Assembly (NCBI GenBank): GCA_937868725.1
Contig: CALMMQ010000106.1
Location: 21,950-85,949 of the forward strand
Direction: 5' to 3'
Source: an uncultured Pleomorphomonas sp.
Lineage (GTDB): Bacteria; Pseudomonadota; Alphaproteobacteria; Rhizobiales; Pleomorphomonadaceae
DNA length: 64,000 bases
The notes beneath the pieces were generated by a model. The model was not told the origin of the DNA. It made no database searches and saw nothing but the letters and a program-made list of their open reading frames with translations. Shown piece by piece: positions 18,245-26,450 of this stretch. Positions within the stretch are counted from its first letter, which is position 1. Each line of letters opens with the position of its first letter. A program made the position numbers and the translations under genes.

Positions 18245-18787
18245 ATGTTGGCTGGCTGGTTCGGACGGGGCAAAGACGCCGAGATCGTCGATTTGTATCG
18301 GCGCCTGGTGCAGCTCGCCCGCACGCCGGCCTTCTACAGCCAGGCCGGTGTGCCCGACAGCGTCGAGGGCCGGCTCGAGGTGCTGATGCTGCACGTCGGC
18401 CTCGCCGTCCGCGCCCTCGGGGCCCGCGGGGCCGCCGGGCGGGGGCTGGCCGGCCGGCTTGGCGATTGCTTCTTCGACGACATGGAAGTGGTGCTGCGCG
18501 AGCACGGCATCAGCGATACCGGTCTGGCCAAGCGGCTCAAGGCGCTGGCTGAATCGTTCTATGGCCGGTTGGCGAGCTATGACGCCGCGCTCGCCGCCGC
18601 CGACCGGGCCGGCCTCACGTCAGCCATCGCGCGCAATCTGCTTGGCGGCGGCGCCGGTCAAGCGGCGGCGCTCGCCGACCATGCCGTGCGGCTGGCCGAA
18701 GCGCTGGCGCGCCTGTCGCCGCAGCGCCTTGCCGCCGACCTCGACAGTCTGCCGGTGTTCGCGCCGGCCACTCCGCCCTCCTGTTGA
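18245..18787 (+). CDS. Ubiquinol-cytochrome c chaperone family protein (Cbp3-like)
   Basis: The 180-residue cytoplasmic protein matches the ubiquinol-cytochrome c chaperone domain: AEIVDLYRRLVQLARTPAFY, RLEVLMLHVGLAVRAL, then FDDMEVVLREHGISDTGLAKRLKALAESFYGRLASYDAAL. Mitochondrial relatives assist assembly of the cytochrome bc1 complex. The start at 18245 begins MLAGWFGRG. The gene lies just upstream of yceD, an arrangement conserved in Hyphomicrobiales. Confidence 0.9.
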   Translation: MLAGWFGRGKDAEIVDLYRRLVQLARTPAFYSQAGVPDSVEGRLEVLMLHVGLAVRALGARGAAGRGLAGRLGDCFFDDMEVVLREHGISDTGLAKRLKALAESFYGRLASYDAALAAADRAGLTSAIARNLLGGGAGQAAALADHAVRLAEALARLSPQRLAADLDSLPVFAPATPPSC

Positions 18788-18809
18788 TCCCCTCATCGAG
18801 ACCAGAACC

Positions 18810-19349
18810 ATGTCCGACGCAGATATTCCGTTTTCCCGCCCCTTCGCCTGGGAGCGCGTCCAGCCCAAGGGTACGGTCGTGACGCTCGAGGCCAGTGCCG
18901 AGGAGTGTCGGGCCATGGCCGAGGCGCTCGGCATCCTGACGGTGACGAGCGCCCGTGCCGAGCTGACCATCGCCCCCTGGCGCAAGACCGGCTTCCGCAT
19001 CACCGGCACGGTGACCGCGGAGGTCGCGCAGGCCTGCGTGGTGACGCTCGACCCGGTGCCCGAGCACATCGCCGAGCCGCTCGATCTCAAGTTCCTGCCC
19101 GAGAGCGAAATCACCGTTGCCGTCGGCGAGGAAATCGAGGTCGACCCGGAGGCCGAAGACCCGCCGGAAGCGATCTACGGCCCGTTCGTCGACCTCGGCG
19201 TCCTGGTGACCGAGTTCGTCGCCATCGGCCTTGATCCCTATCCGCGCACGCCCGGCGTCGAGTTCCAGCCGCTCATCGAGGATGACGGCAGCGAGGATGG
19301 TCCCCAGTCGCCGTTTGCCGCCTTGCAGGCGCTCAAGGACGAGAGCTGA
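18810..19349 (+). CDS. YceD/DUF177 family protein
   Basis: This 179-residue acidic protein is of the DUF177 (YceD) family, with the central EVAQACVVTLDPVPEHIAEP (the conserved CVxTLDP) and the acidic C-terminal PEAIYGPFVDLGVLVTEFVAIGLDPYPRTPG. YceD is linked to 23S rRNA and L32 metabolism in other bacteria. In many genomes rpmF lies between yceD and plsX; here plsX follows after a 241-bp gap with a repeat and no rpmF. It starts 22 bp after the chaperone gene, so the two are likely co-transcribed. Confidence 0.88.
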   Translation: MSDADIPFSRPFAWERVQPKGTVVTLEASAEECRAMAEALGILTVTSARAELTIAPWRKTGFRITGTVTAEVAQACVVTLDPVPEHIAEPLDLKFLPESEITVAVGEEIEVDPEAEDPPEAIYGPFVDLGVLVTEFVAIGLDPYPRTPGVEFQPLIEDDGSEDGPQSPFAALQALKDES

Positions 19350-19461
19350 GCCGCGCCGGCTGGCCGGTCCCTTCCGGGCCGGCGGACCACCCTTATAAAA
19401 TGTGTTGTTTCCGTGGGGGGAACCGCTATCTTCCCGCCGCGGTTGACGATAGGTCTAGAAC

Positions 19462-19578
19462 ATTCGTCAGCCTGATTGAAACATCGGGCGACAGGCGAAT
19501 GCTCGGGATTTCAGAGGTCGAGCAACCGCTTGTCGATCAGGCTGATGCAAGCTGACCGGCGGACGCTCCAGCAGTCGC
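19462..19578. repeat. Dispersed intergenic palindromic repeat, copy B
   Basis: This copy has tcagcctgat (from 19467) and atcaggctga (from 19536) as a long inverted pair, and the core gagcaaccgcttgtcg... ending gacgctccag at 19520-19571. It shares the core and preceding gctcgggatttcaga-like segment with copy A. It lies just upstream of plsX and ends about 12 bp before its start. Confidence 0.55.
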
Positions 19579-19590
19579 ATTCGAGGAGTC

Positions 19591-20655
19591 ATGACAGAGC
19601 CTCTCATCATCTCCATCGACGTCATGGGCGGCGACTTCGGCCCGTCGGTGACGTTGGCCGGTGCCGACATGGAACTCAAGCGTCGTCCGGAAATCCGCTA
19701 CGAGCTGTTCGGGGATGAAGCCGTCGTCAAGCCGGTTCTCGATCGGTATCCGACCGTCAAGGCCGCGTCCAACTTCCACCATTGCGAGGTGACGGTGGCC
19801 ATGGACGCCAAGCCGTCGACGGCGCTGCGTCATGGCCGCTGGAAGTCGTCGATGTGGCGATCGATCGAGGCGGTCAAGGAGGGCAGGGCCGCGGTGGCGG
19901 TTTCGGCCGGCAACACCGGCGCTCTGATGGCCATGTCGAAGTTCTGCCTCAGGACGCTGCCGGACATCGAACGGCCGGCCATCGCCGCCATCTGGCCGAC
20001 GCTCAAGTCGGATTCGATCGTGCTCGACGTCGGCGCCACCATCGGCGCCGATGCCCAGCAGCTCATCGATTTTGCCGTCATGGGTGGCGCCATGGCGCGT
20101 GAATTGTTCCACAAGGAAGTGGCCAGCGTCGGCCTGCTCAACATCGGTTCGGAAGACGTCAAGGGCAACGAGGACGTCCGCACCGCCGGGCAAATCCTGC
20201 GCGAGACGGCGCTCGGCAACCTCAATTACACCGGCTTCGTCGAGGGGGACGACATCGGTCGCGGCTGCGTCGACGTCATCGTCACCGAAGGGTTCGCCGG
20301 CAACATCGCCCTCAAGACGGCCGAGGGCACGGCCAAGCAGATGACGAGCTTTCTCAAATCGTCGCTCAGCCGGACGCTGCTTTCGCGCATCGGCTATCTG
20401 TTCGCCCGCTCCGCTTTTGTTCGCCTCAAGGAAAAGATGGACCCGCGCAAGCACAATGGCGGCGTATTTCTGGGGTTGAACGGCATTGTGATCAAAAGCC
20501 ATGGGGGAACCGACGCGCTGGGCTTCGCAAGCGCGCTGGATCTCGGTTATGACATGGCGCAGAGCGACCTCGTCAACAAGATCGAGACCGATCTTGCCCA
20601 TTATTATCGAGAACGGCTGGGAAAAAGCTCGGTCGGCAGCGAAAAGGAAAGCTGA
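19591..20655 (+). CDS. plsX: Phosphate acyltransferase PlsX
   Basis: The 354-residue protein makes acyl-phosphate from acyl-ACP, the first step of PlsX/PlsY phospholipid synthesis. Marks include [19 protein letters not shown] at the N terminus, [55 protein letters not shown] and the C-terminal [20 protein letters not shown]. It is a soluble, membrane-associated enzyme. fabH follows after 2 bp, so the two form a lipid-synthesis operon. Confidence 0.96.
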   Translation: MTEPLIISIDVMGGDFGPSVTLAGADMELKRRPEIRYELFGDEAVVKPVLDRYPTVKAASNFHHCEVTVAMDAKPSTALRHGRWKSSMWRSIEAVKEGRAAVAVSAGNTGALMAMSKFCLRTLPDIERPAIAAIWPTLKSDSIVLDVGATIGADAQQLIDFAVMGGAMARELFHKEVASVGLLNIGSEDVKGNEDVRTAGQILRETALGNLNYTGFVEGDDIGRGCVDVIVTEGFAGNIALKTAEGTAKQMTSFLKSSLSRTLLSRIGYLFARSAFVRLKEKMDPRKHNGGVFLGLNGIVIKSHGGTDALGFASALDLGYDMAQSDLVNKIETDLAHYYRERLGKSSVGSEKES

Positions 20656-20657
20656 GC

Positions 20658-21629
20658 GTGATCCGTAGCGTTGTTCTTGGTACCGGCAGCTATCTGCCCG
20701 AACGAGTTGTCACCAACGAAGAGCTGGCCACGCGCGTCGATACGTCGGACGAGTGGATCGTCCAGCGCACCGGCATCCGTCAGCGCCACATTGTCGCCGA
20801 CGGTGAAACCACGTCCGATCTCGGCGTCAAGGCGGCCGAACGGGCGCTGGCGGCGGCCGGCGTCGAGGCGGCGGACATCGACCTGATCATCGTGGCGACG
20901 GCGACGCCGGACCACACCTTCCCGGCCACCGCCGTCGAGGTGCAGCACAAGCTTGGCGTGGTGCGCGGCGCCGCTTTCGACGTGCAGGCCGTCTGCTCGG
21001 GCTTCGTCTACGCCCTGACGGTGGGCGACGCCATGCTGAAGACCGGGCTGGCCAACAAGGCGCTGGTGATCGGCGCCGACTCGTTCTCGCGCATTCTCGA
21101 CTGGGAAGACCGCACCACCTGCGTGCTGTTCGGCGACGGCGCCGGCGCCGTGGTGCTGGGCGTCGAGGAAGGGGCGGGCACCACGGACGATCGCGGCGTG
21201 CTCACCGCTCATCTGCGCGCCGACGGGCGCCACGTGGAAAAGCTCTACACCGACGGCGGGCCGTCGAGTACGCAGACCGTCGGCCACGTGCGCATGCACG
21301 GCCAGGAAGTGTTCAAGTTCGCCGTTGGCGCGGTGACCGACGTCATCAAGTCGGCGTTCGCGGCCACCGGTTTTGATGGCCAGACCATCGACTGGTTCAT
21401 TCCGCATCAGGCCAACCGCCGCATCATCGAGAGTTCTGCGCGCAAGTTGGGCATTGCGCTTGAGAAGGTGGTCATCACCGTCGACAAGCACGGCAACACG
21501 TCGGCGGCCTCCATTCCGCTGGCGCTCGACAGCGCCGTCCGGTCCGGACAGGTCAAGCGGGGCGATGTCGTTCTGCTCGAAGCCATGGGCGGCGGCTTCA
21601 CTTGGGGCGCGGCCATTGTCCGCTGGTGA
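20658..21629 (+). CDS. fabH: 3-oxoacyl-ACP synthase III (KAS III)
   Basis: The 323-residue enzyme condenses acetyl-CoA with malonyl-ACP to start fatty acid synthesis. The catalytic triad is visible: C113 in [11 protein letters not shown]250 in FIPHQANRR and N280 in [11 protein letters not shown]. The length is standard. It starts (GTG) 2 bp after plsX, a conserved pairing that links initiation of fatty acid and phospholipid synthesis. Confidence 0.97.
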   Translation: MIRSVVLGTGSYLPERVVTNEELATRVDTSDEWIVQRTGIRQRHIVADGETTSDLGVKAAERALAAAGVEAADIDLIIVATATPDHTFPATAVEVQHKLGVVRGAAFDVQAVCSGFVYALTVGDAMLKTGLANKALVIGADSFSRILDWEDRTTCVLFGDGAGAVVLGVEEGAGTTDDRGVLTAHLRADGRHVEKLYTDGGPSSTQTVGHVRMHGQEVFKFAVGAVTDVIKSAFAATGFDGQTIDWFIPHQANRRIIESSARKLGIALEKVVITVDKHGNTSAASIPLALDSAVRSGQVKRGDVVLLEAMGGGFTWGAAIVRW

Positions 21630-21771
21630 TGCCAGCCCATTTGTTGATGTGTTTGGAAAGACTTGCGTCGCGAAAACTGTTGACCGCCCTCACGAGTGGC
21701 ACTACCGTCTCGGCTCGTTGTCTCGCGTCTAGCGACTGCGGACGGTTGGATTAACGGGGAGCTTGCGATCT

Positions 21772-22092
21772 ATGGGTGGCAAAACTGTAACCCGCGCCGA
21801 TCTCTGTGAGGCCGTATACCAGAATGTCGGGTTGTCCCGGAGCGAGTCGGCCGAGCTTGTCGAGGCGGTTCTGCACGAGATCGCCGATTGCCTTGTCACG
21901 GGAGAGACGGTCAAGCTGTCGTCGTTCGGCACCTTCTCGGTGCGATCGAAGACGGAGCGCATCGGACGCAATCCCAAGACCGGTGAGGAAGTGCCCATCC
22001 TGCCGCGTCGGGTGCTGGTCTTCAAGCCGAGCAACGTTCTCAAGCACCAGATCAACGGTGGCGAGGGAACTGTTGAGGAAAACGACGCCTGA
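21772..22092 (+). CDS. ihfA: Integration host factor subunit alpha
   Basis: The 106-residue DNA-bending protein has the HU/IHF fold: [19 protein letters not shown], then [30 protein letters not shown] with the DNA-intercalating proline arm, and [10 protein letters not shown]. The ATG at 21772 is used; an upstream TTG at 21763 is less likely. It lies between fabH and the MerR gene, the usual alphaproteobacterial order. IHF assists some transposable phages, so it could be a host factor for the prophage here; that is inference. Confidence 0.95.
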   Translation: MGGKTVTRADLCEAVYQNVGLSRSESAELVEAVLHEIADCLVTGETVKLSSFGTFSVRSKTERIGRNPKTGEEVPILPRRVLVFKPSNVLKHQINGGEGTVEENDA

Positions 22093-22369
22093 CGGGCTTG
22101 CCGTCAGGTCGTCATCGATCCGCTGGGTGGCCGTCGGGGAGGTCACGCAGGGATGGTCAGCCGCCGGTTACGCTTCGGCGGCTTCTTTATTGCAACTCGC
22201 TGTGGGTGCGCCAGCGGCTTCAGCCGCAGGGGCGGAGCGGCTTGGCGACCGTGCCCGACCGTTGCCGGTGATCTCCGGCAAACAGGCGCTTGGAAAAGCG
22301 CCGCGCCCGACGCTATAGTGAGAACGCGCCGGCGGGTAAGGCGTCGGGTGGTGTTAGGAAGACGGCGGC

Positions 22370-23038
22370 GTGGAAAAGGCATCTGACGCGTTCAGGACGA
22401 TCAGCGAGGCGGCCGAGGATCTCGACCTGCCACAGCATGTGCTGCGTTTCTGGGAAACCAAGTTCAACCAGATCAGGCCGATGAAGCGGGGCGGTGGTCG
22501 CCGCTACTATCGTCCCGACGATCTCGAGCTGCTGCGCGGCATTCAGTATCTGCTCTATGGCGAAGGCTACACCATCAAGGGCGTCCAGCGCATCCTGAAG
22601 GAGCAGGGCGTCCGATTCGTCATGGAGATCTGGCGCCATCCGGGCGAACCGATCCCGACCCAGCCGGGCGACATCGGCGAAGAGACCGAAAGCGGCGATG
22701 ATTCGATCGAGCTTGCCGACGACGACGGTCGCGATGGGCCGGAAGCCGTCGAGCCGGAGTTCGAGCGGGAGCCGCACCTGCATGGCGAGGCGCCGGCCGT
22801 GCCGGTGCCGACGGTGGAAGAGGCCATGGAAGGCGAAATGCTGCCGTCGGGCATCCTGCCGGAAGGGGTGACGGGTCGGCCGGCCTTCCGGTTCATGGAG
22901 CGTTTCCGTGGCACGTCGGCCCCGACGTCGGACGTCGGCCATGGTGTTGCCAACCTGTCCAAGGAAGACATCCGCCGCCTGCAGGCGACCCTGTTCGAAC
23001 TCCTGGAATGCAAGCGGCTGCTCGACCAGACGCGCTGA
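22370..23038 (+). CDS. MerR family transcriptional regulator
   Basis: The 222-residue protein starts with a GTG and has an N-terminal MerR winged helix: [58 protein letters not shown]. The middle (about 85-175) is acidic and low-complexity, and the C terminus ([23 protein letters not shown]) is a probable coiled coil. Downstream-of-ihfA MerR proteins of this kind are conserved in alphaproteobacteria, with unknown regulon. No metal-binding cysteines are seen in the effector part. tRNA-Pro follows. Confidence 0.9.
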   Translation: MEKASDAFRTISEAAEDLDLPQHVLRFWETKFNQIRPMKRGGGRRYYRPDDLELLRGIQYLLYGEGYTIKGVQRILKEQGVRFVMEIWRHPGEPIPTQPGDIGEETESGDDSIELADDDGRDGPEAVEPEFEREPHLHGEAPAVPVPTVEEAMEGEMLPSGILPEGVTGRPAFRFMERFRGTSAPTSDVGHGVANLSKEDIRRLQATLFELLECKRLLDQTR

Positions 23039-23175
23039 ACTCCGGCCGCTGCCGGCCGATGTTGGGCACAGGGCGAACGAACGGCGGCATTTTTGGATAT
23101 TTGCTCTTGTGGGGCGGCAGCGAACCAGCTAAATCCCTCCCGTCCGGTTCACCAGGGCCGGACCTATGAAATGGA

Positions 23176-23253
23176 CGGGCAGTAGCGCAGCCTGGTTAGC
23201 GCACGTGTCTGGGGGACACGGGGTCGGAGGTTCAAATCCTCTCTGCCCGACCA
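23176..23253 (+). tRNA. tRNA-Pro (anticodon GGG)
   Basis: A complete cloverleaf is visible: acceptor stem CGGGCAG (23176-23182) with CTGCCCG (23243-23249), anticodon stem CGTGT/ACACG enclosing a 7-base loop with GGG, T-arm with ttcaaatc, and an encoded CCA at 23251-23253. The prophage is inserted about 270 bp downstream and does not use this tRNA as its site. Confidence 0.95.
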
Positions 23254-23369
23254 TTCAAATCTTTGGCGATAATAGATTTTCTGCAGGCGCGAAGCCATGG
23301 CTTTTTGCCAGCCGGATGAAACAGGCCGCTACCGGGCTGCCTGACGGCCTGCGCCAGGCAAGCACTTGC

Positions 23370-23490
23370 CCGAGCTTCCGGCTAGGCCCTGAGTGGCCAC
23401 GCTGGCGTTGCTCAAGCCTTCGGCTTTGGAGCAGTTGCTTATCGCTCTGACGATCCCGTCAGGTCGGATACTCTAAAGGCGCGGCAACGA
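23370..23490. repeat. Dispersed intergenic repeat, diverged copy C
   Basis: The core at about 23429-23480 (gagcagttgctt..., then gtcaggtcggatactct, then ggcgcggcaac) aligns with copy A, including the gtcaggtcggat and ggcggcaac segments. It is less well conserved than copies A and B. It lies between tRNA-Pro and the prophage left end. Confidence 0.4.
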
Positions 23491-23515
23491 CACATCGTAC
23501 TTGCGGATGGCATAG

Positions 23516-23520
23516 GCAAC
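23516..23520. repeat. Prophage target-site duplication, left copy
   Basis: The five bases gcaac lie immediately before the prophage TGTA end. The same five bases follow the right end at 63946-63950. A 5-bp duplication is what Mu-type transposition produces. Confidence 0.9.
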
Positions 23521-23590
23521 TGTAACCCGCAAGAACAGGTGGCAGGAGGCGGGATTATCCGGGATTAAGCGGGATTTGACGGGATGCTAT
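23521..23590. other. Prophage left end with 10-bp phased GGGAT repeats
   Basis: The left terminus TGTAACCCGC is at 23521-23530. GGGAT occurs at 23551, 23561, 23571 and 23581, exactly 10 bp apart, so all copies face one side of the helix. TGTAACC recurs at 24298 and 24399 inside the phage. These are candidate transposase-binding sites comparable in position to the Mu L sites. Confidence 0.6.
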
Positions 23591-23666
23591 TGGTGGTAAA
23601 GAGAAAAGTCGGGAATAGACGGCAAAATCTGGCTTAACAAAGCGCAAGACCAAATGGCAAGGAGAG

Positions 23667-24188
23667 CTACTGCAGCTTTACCGCCGTGCCGGTGGCTGCG
23701 ACGATCAGAATGCCGCCGCCCGAGCCGCCTGTTGCGGTTGCCTCGCTATAGAAGATGCGGACGGCGACCACGGCGTCGGCGCCAAGGCGGAACGCCTCTC
23801 GCCGCAGATCGAGCATGCACTGGGCGCGTGCGTCCCGCAAGGTGTTCTGGACAGAGTTCGAGCGGCCACCGAACGTGTCGCGCCATGCGTTGGCTATATC
23901 CTTAAAAATGTTCATGCCAACAGCGACTTCGGCTCCGACAATATCGACAATAGACGCGGTCTCCCGTCCTGGAATATCTATAGCTGTCGTTAAAACAACG
24001 CCTACCGCAGCCATGTCAAAAGTAGCAGGAGAGACATTGGCAGAGCGGTCTCTGGCCAACATTCTCCTGTCATTGTCTACAGACTCGTCGCTAAGCTTAA
24101 AATTCTCTATATTACGACAAAATATACATACTTTACCGTCCATATCCTCAACTTCTCGGATTTGGCCGCACTTTTCGCAAATAGGCAT
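23667..24188 (-). CDS. Zinc-ribbon plus YbjQ (DUF74) domain protein, prophage moron
   Basis: The 173-residue protein begins MPICEKCGQIREVEDMDGKVCIFC, two CxxC knuckles of a zinc ribbon, followed by a linker and a YbjQ/DUF74 domain (about 70-172) with IPGRETASIVDIVGAEVAVG, FGGRSNSVQNTLRDAR, LGADAVVAVRIFYSE and a C-terminal GTAVKLQ. YbjQ proteins form pentameric barrels of uncertain function. The ATG at 24188 is chosen over a GTG at 24200. It lies between attL and the repressor, transcribed leftward, where a lysogeny-expressed cargo gene would sit. It is AT-richer than the late genes. Confidence 0.8.
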   Translation of the reverse strand: MPICEKCGQIREVEDMDGKVCIFCRNIENFKLSDESVDNDRRMLARDRSANVSPATFDMAAVGVVLTTAIDIPGRETASIVDIVGAEVAVGMNIFKDIANAWRDTFGGRSNSVQNTLRDARAQCMLDLRREAFRLGADAVVAVRIFYSEATATGGSGGGILIVAATGTAVKLQ

Positions 24189-24196
24189 CACAAATG

Positions 24197-24358
24197 TCAC
24201 CTCACGGATCGACAGACCAGGACGCGGTCGTCAAGACCGACGACGTAGATGCTGGCGTCCTTGACCCTTTCCACGGCATGGCGTCGGACGACATAACTGT
24301 AACCCAAAGTGACTCTTCTGCCAAAGCCTGCATGTTGCAGGAAGTCGTTTATTTTCAT
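24197..24358 (-). CDS. Hypothetical 53-residue protein upstream of the YbjQ gene
   Basis: MKINDFLQHAGFGRRVTLGYSYVV...RVLVCRSVR is a small basic protein of no recognised family. Its stop at 24197 is 8 bp before the YbjQ start, so they form a likely two-gene leftward unit. A TGTAACCC motif (24298-24305) lies inside it. An in-frame start at 24421 would add 21 residues; the ATG at 24358 is preferred but the choice is uncertain. Confidence 0.45.
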   Translation of the reverse strand: MKINDFLQHAGFGRRVTLGYSYVVRRHAVERVKDASIYVVGLDDRVLVCRSVR

Positions 24359-24440
24359 GCGCTTACGAAAAAAACACAAAATTACTCGATCCGCAAACTG
24401 TAACCTCCTGGGCAGGATCAAAGTAGCTCGACGCAGGCTG

Positions 24441-25190
24441 CTAAATTTCTCGTCCCAGCCACGCTACGCGCCCCACCATAGTGAAGTCCACCGCGCCTTC
24501 TGGCGGAATGGCCTCCGTCGGGTACAGATCTCCTCCTCGGTCGGATACCAGTATAATGCTGCCGTCAGTCCGTAGACTAACGCGCTTAACCAATATATTC
24601 CCCAAGAATGATACTACATAAATTCCATTGTCTCTGGCGCGGTTAAATGAAGTGTCAATTAATAATGTATCTCCTTTCTGAATAGTAGGATCCATTGAGT
24701 CATCCCGGACGACAAATGCTCTAGCGTTGTCGTTGCTCAATCCTAGTTTTCTCAACCACTCGCTTCGAAAAGCTATAGCAGCTGAATACCCGTCACCGGG
24801 CAGCAAACCGAACCAGGGCGTTTCCTCGACTTCCGGCAAATAGGGCACCAGCGAGAACTCGCCATCTGAAAGACGGTAGGAGAAATCGATGGCCTCGTCC
24901 AAGCTACGCTCAGCCTGAATTCCTGGGCCGCATCCAGCCAACCAATCCAGAGAGACACCGGCTACGCCACATAGCGGCAAAACGCCGAATAAATTCGGCT
25001 TTGTCCGTCCTTCTCTCCAGTTCACTAGAGTGTCGGTCGTGGTGCCCGCTAGCTTCGCCGCTTTTACAAGGCCGCCGCAGCGGTCGATAACCCACGATAA
25101 TCTCTGACCGAATTCAACGTTATCGCCATGCATGGCAACGAGAATCGGCTTCAGCTCATCGTATCCTTTTCTTTTGCCAGCCATTGCCAT
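24441..25190 (-). CDS. Phage repressor, helix-turn-helix plus S24 peptidase (LexA/CI-like)
   Basis: The 249-residue protein has an N-terminal helix-turn-helix (about 38-60, LVKAAKLAGTTTDTLVNWRE) and a C-terminal S24 peptidase domain with S165 in RDDSMDPTIQKGD and K202 in NILVKRVSL, the Ser-Lys dyad used for RecA-stimulated self-cleavage. It should maintain lysogeny and be inactivated by DNA damage, unlike Mu c, which lacks this peptidase. It is divergent from ner, with three palindromic operators between them and a fourth inside its own coding sequence. The gene is AT-richer than the structural genes. Confidence 0.92.
   Translation of the reverse strand: MAMAGKRKGYDELKPILVAMHGDNVEFGQRLSWVIDRCGGLVKAAKLAGTTTDTLVNWREGRTKPNLFGVLPLCGVAGVSLDWLAGCGPGIQAERSLDEAIDFSYRLSDGEFSLVPYLPEVEETPWFGLLPGDGYSAAIAFRSEWLRKLGLSNDNARAFVVRDDSMDPTIQKGDTLLIDTSFNRARDNGIYVVSFLGNILVKRVSLRTDGSIILVSDRGGDLYPTEAIPPEGAVDFTMVGRVAWLGREI
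24985..24998. promoter_or_regulatory. Repressor-type operator inside the repressor gene
   Basis: CCGAATAAATTCGG is a perfect CCGAA-N4-TTCGG dyad, the same form as the intergenic operators at 25194-25247. It lies about 190 bp into the repressor coding sequence and could allow looping or autorepression. Confidence 0.55.
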
Positions 25191-25193
25191 TCT

Positions 25194-25247
25194 CCGAAAA
25201 AATTCGGCAAAGCCAAAAAAATTCGGTGCTAACCCGAATAATTTCGG
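25194..25247. promoter_or_regulatory. Three tandem operators between repressor and ner
   Basis: CCGAAAAAATTCGG (25194-25207), CCAAAAAAATTCGG (25213-25226) and CCGAATAATTTCGG (25234-25247) share a CCGAA-N4-TTCGG dyad. Their starts are 19 and 21 bp apart, about two helical turns. A possible early-promoter -10 TATAAC at 25249-25254 touches the third site. They are the likely repressor (or Ner) binding sites. Confidence 0.75.
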
Positions 25248-25273
25248 CTATAACACTACCGAACAGACACCTA

Positions 25274-25315
25274 CGGCGCGCCGCTCCCGCTCTCCAAACG
25301 TAGTGCGGCGCGCCG
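25274..25315. promoter_or_regulatory. Paired CGGCGCGCCG palindromes in the early leader
   Basis: The 10-bp palindrome CGGCGCGCCG occurs at 25274-25283 and 25306-25315, 32 bp apart, between the operators and ner. They may be a second regulator's sites (for example Ner) or form an RNA hairpin in the early leader. Confidence 0.4.
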
Positions 25316-25361
25316 AAATAGAAGCGGTCGGAATCCCGGCCGCCAGCGATATGGAGCAGTC

Positions 25362-25694
25362 ATGTCCCAGTGGTGGACCCCGCCCGACATCAAGGCGGCG
25401 CTGACGAAGCGAGGGTGGACCCTCGCCGCCATCGACCGCCAGGGCGACGAGCAAGGGCCGTTCTACAACGGCGCCGCCCGTCAATCGTTGCGAGGCGGGA
25501 ACTACCGCGCCGCTGTCGTGATCTCGAAGATCCTCGACGTTGCGATGCACGAGCTGTTCCCCGGCATGTACCTGACTGCTCGCCCTGGCCGACCGGAACC
25601 CGTTCGGTCAGGACTGACTGACTCATCGCACAAAGGTGTGCGTGAATCGAGGCAATCCGGCGCAACCGCCGCTGACAGTGTGAGGGCTGCATGA
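25362..25694 (+). CDS. ner: Ner-like early regulator
   Basis: The 110-residue protein begins MSQWWTPPDIKAALTKRGWTLAAIDRQ and continues with ARQSLRGGNYRAAVVISKIL, the helix-turn-helix pattern of the Ner/Nlp family (start WxxxDIKAALxKRGxTL). Mu Ner is a small repressor that turns down early and repressor promoters during lytic growth. The C-terminal 35 residues beyond the usual domain are polar. It is the first gene of the rightward early operon and overlaps the next gene by 4 bases. Confidence 0.88.
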   Translation: MSQWWTPPDIKAALTKRGWTLAAIDRQGDEQGPFYNGAARQSLRGGNYRAAVVISKILDVAMHELFPGMYLTARPGRPEPVRSGLTDSSHKGVRESRQSGATAADSVRAA

Positions 25695-25861
25695 TGGCCT
25701 TCCTGTCTATTTTCCGTGTCCCCGTCGACAGTCCCCGCCGGCGCCACTTCGAGGTGGCGCTGATGGCGCTGCGCGCGTCGATCGACGCTGTCGCTCTGAT
25801 GCTGGCCGTCGGCGGCATGGTGTCGGTCGCCTACGGCGTCGCCGACCTGCTGGGAGGCTGA
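25691..25861 (+). CDS. Small single-span membrane protein
   Basis: The 56-residue product MMAFLSIFRVPVDSPRRRHF...ASIDAVALMLAVGGMVSVAYGVADLLGG has one C-terminal hydrophobic helix (about 33-52) after a basic patch. It overlaps ner (ATGA) and is followed 2 bp later by the next gene, so it is part of the early operon. Function is unknown. Confidence 0.55.
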   Translation: MMAFLSIFRVPVDSPRRRHFEVALMALRASIDAVALMLAVGGMVSVAYGVADLLGG

Positions 25862-25863
25862 CC

Positions 25864-26073
25864 ATGGCGACAGCCCACCCAACCGCCCTGGCCGAGATGA
25901 TCGCCGTCGTGGGAATCGCGACAGCGCATTCACGGGCCATGGGGCGCCCTGATCCGACCGACGACGAGCTGACGCGCCTGCTTCTGGCCTCTGATTTCGC
26001 CGCCGCCGATATCGCCCGCGATCTGGCAACCGTGCAGGTCGCCGTCGCCGAGACCATGGGGGAGTCGGCATGA
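25864..26073 (+). CDS. Hypothetical early phage protein
   Basis: The 69-residue protein MATAHPTALAEMIAVVGIAT... is alanine-rich and mainly helical, with no recognised domain. It lies 2 bp after the membrane-protein gene and overlaps the next gene by 4 bases (ATGA), which supports its being expressed. Confidence 0.6.
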   Translation: MATAHPTALAEMIAVVGIATAHSRAMGRPDPTDDELTRLLLASDFAAADIARDLATVQVAVAETMGESA

Positions 26074-26318
26074 CCATGATCTATTTCGCCGGTCTCGAAG
26101 AACGCGCAGCGCGCTACCAGCGCGAGGCCGCCCAGGCCTCGGCCGAGGCGATGGATCTGCGCATTGCCCTCGGCCGCATGGGCCGGGCGCCGAGCAGCGA
26201 CGAGGCGGCCATGGCAGCCCACTTCGACGAGGTGGCGCGGGCAACATCAGCGCGCGCCATCGAGATGCTGTGGCTGCTGCTCGATTTCCAGCTGATTCAC
26301 CGGCCGAAGGCGGCCTGA
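26070..26318 (+). CDS. Hypothetical early phage protein
   Basis: The 82-residue helical protein MTMIYFAGLEERAARYQREA...LWLLLDFQLIHRPKAA has no recognised family. Its start overlaps the upstream stop. A GC-rich hairpin (cccggcc/ggccggg, about 26324-26343) follows the gene and separates it from the next transcription segment. Confidence 0.55.
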   Translation: MTMIYFAGLEERAARYQREAAQASAEAMDLRIALGRMGRAPSSDEAAMAAHFDEVARATSARAIEMLWLLLDFQLIHRPKAA

Positions 26319-26450
26319 CCATTCCCGGCCAGCCAGGGCCGGGCATCGCGTCACCTGCGAAAGTGGTGAGGGGCCGGGCTCCGGCGCGTTTCCTCCCCCA
26401 ACTTGGCCGCCGGGCGCACGGGTCCGGCGGCCCCTTTCAGGAGACTTGAT

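Noticed and set aside
23176..23253. tRNA-Pro as the prophage attachment site
   Set aside because: The phage ends lie 270 bp away and show transposition-type ends and a 5-bp duplication, not tRNA-derived att sites; no integrase gene is present.
24298..24406. TGTAACC at 24298 or 24399 as the true prophage left end, placing the YbjQ genes in the host
   Set aside because: The five bases before these sites (ataac, caaac) do not equal the gcaac that follows the right end; only 23521 gives a matching duplication.
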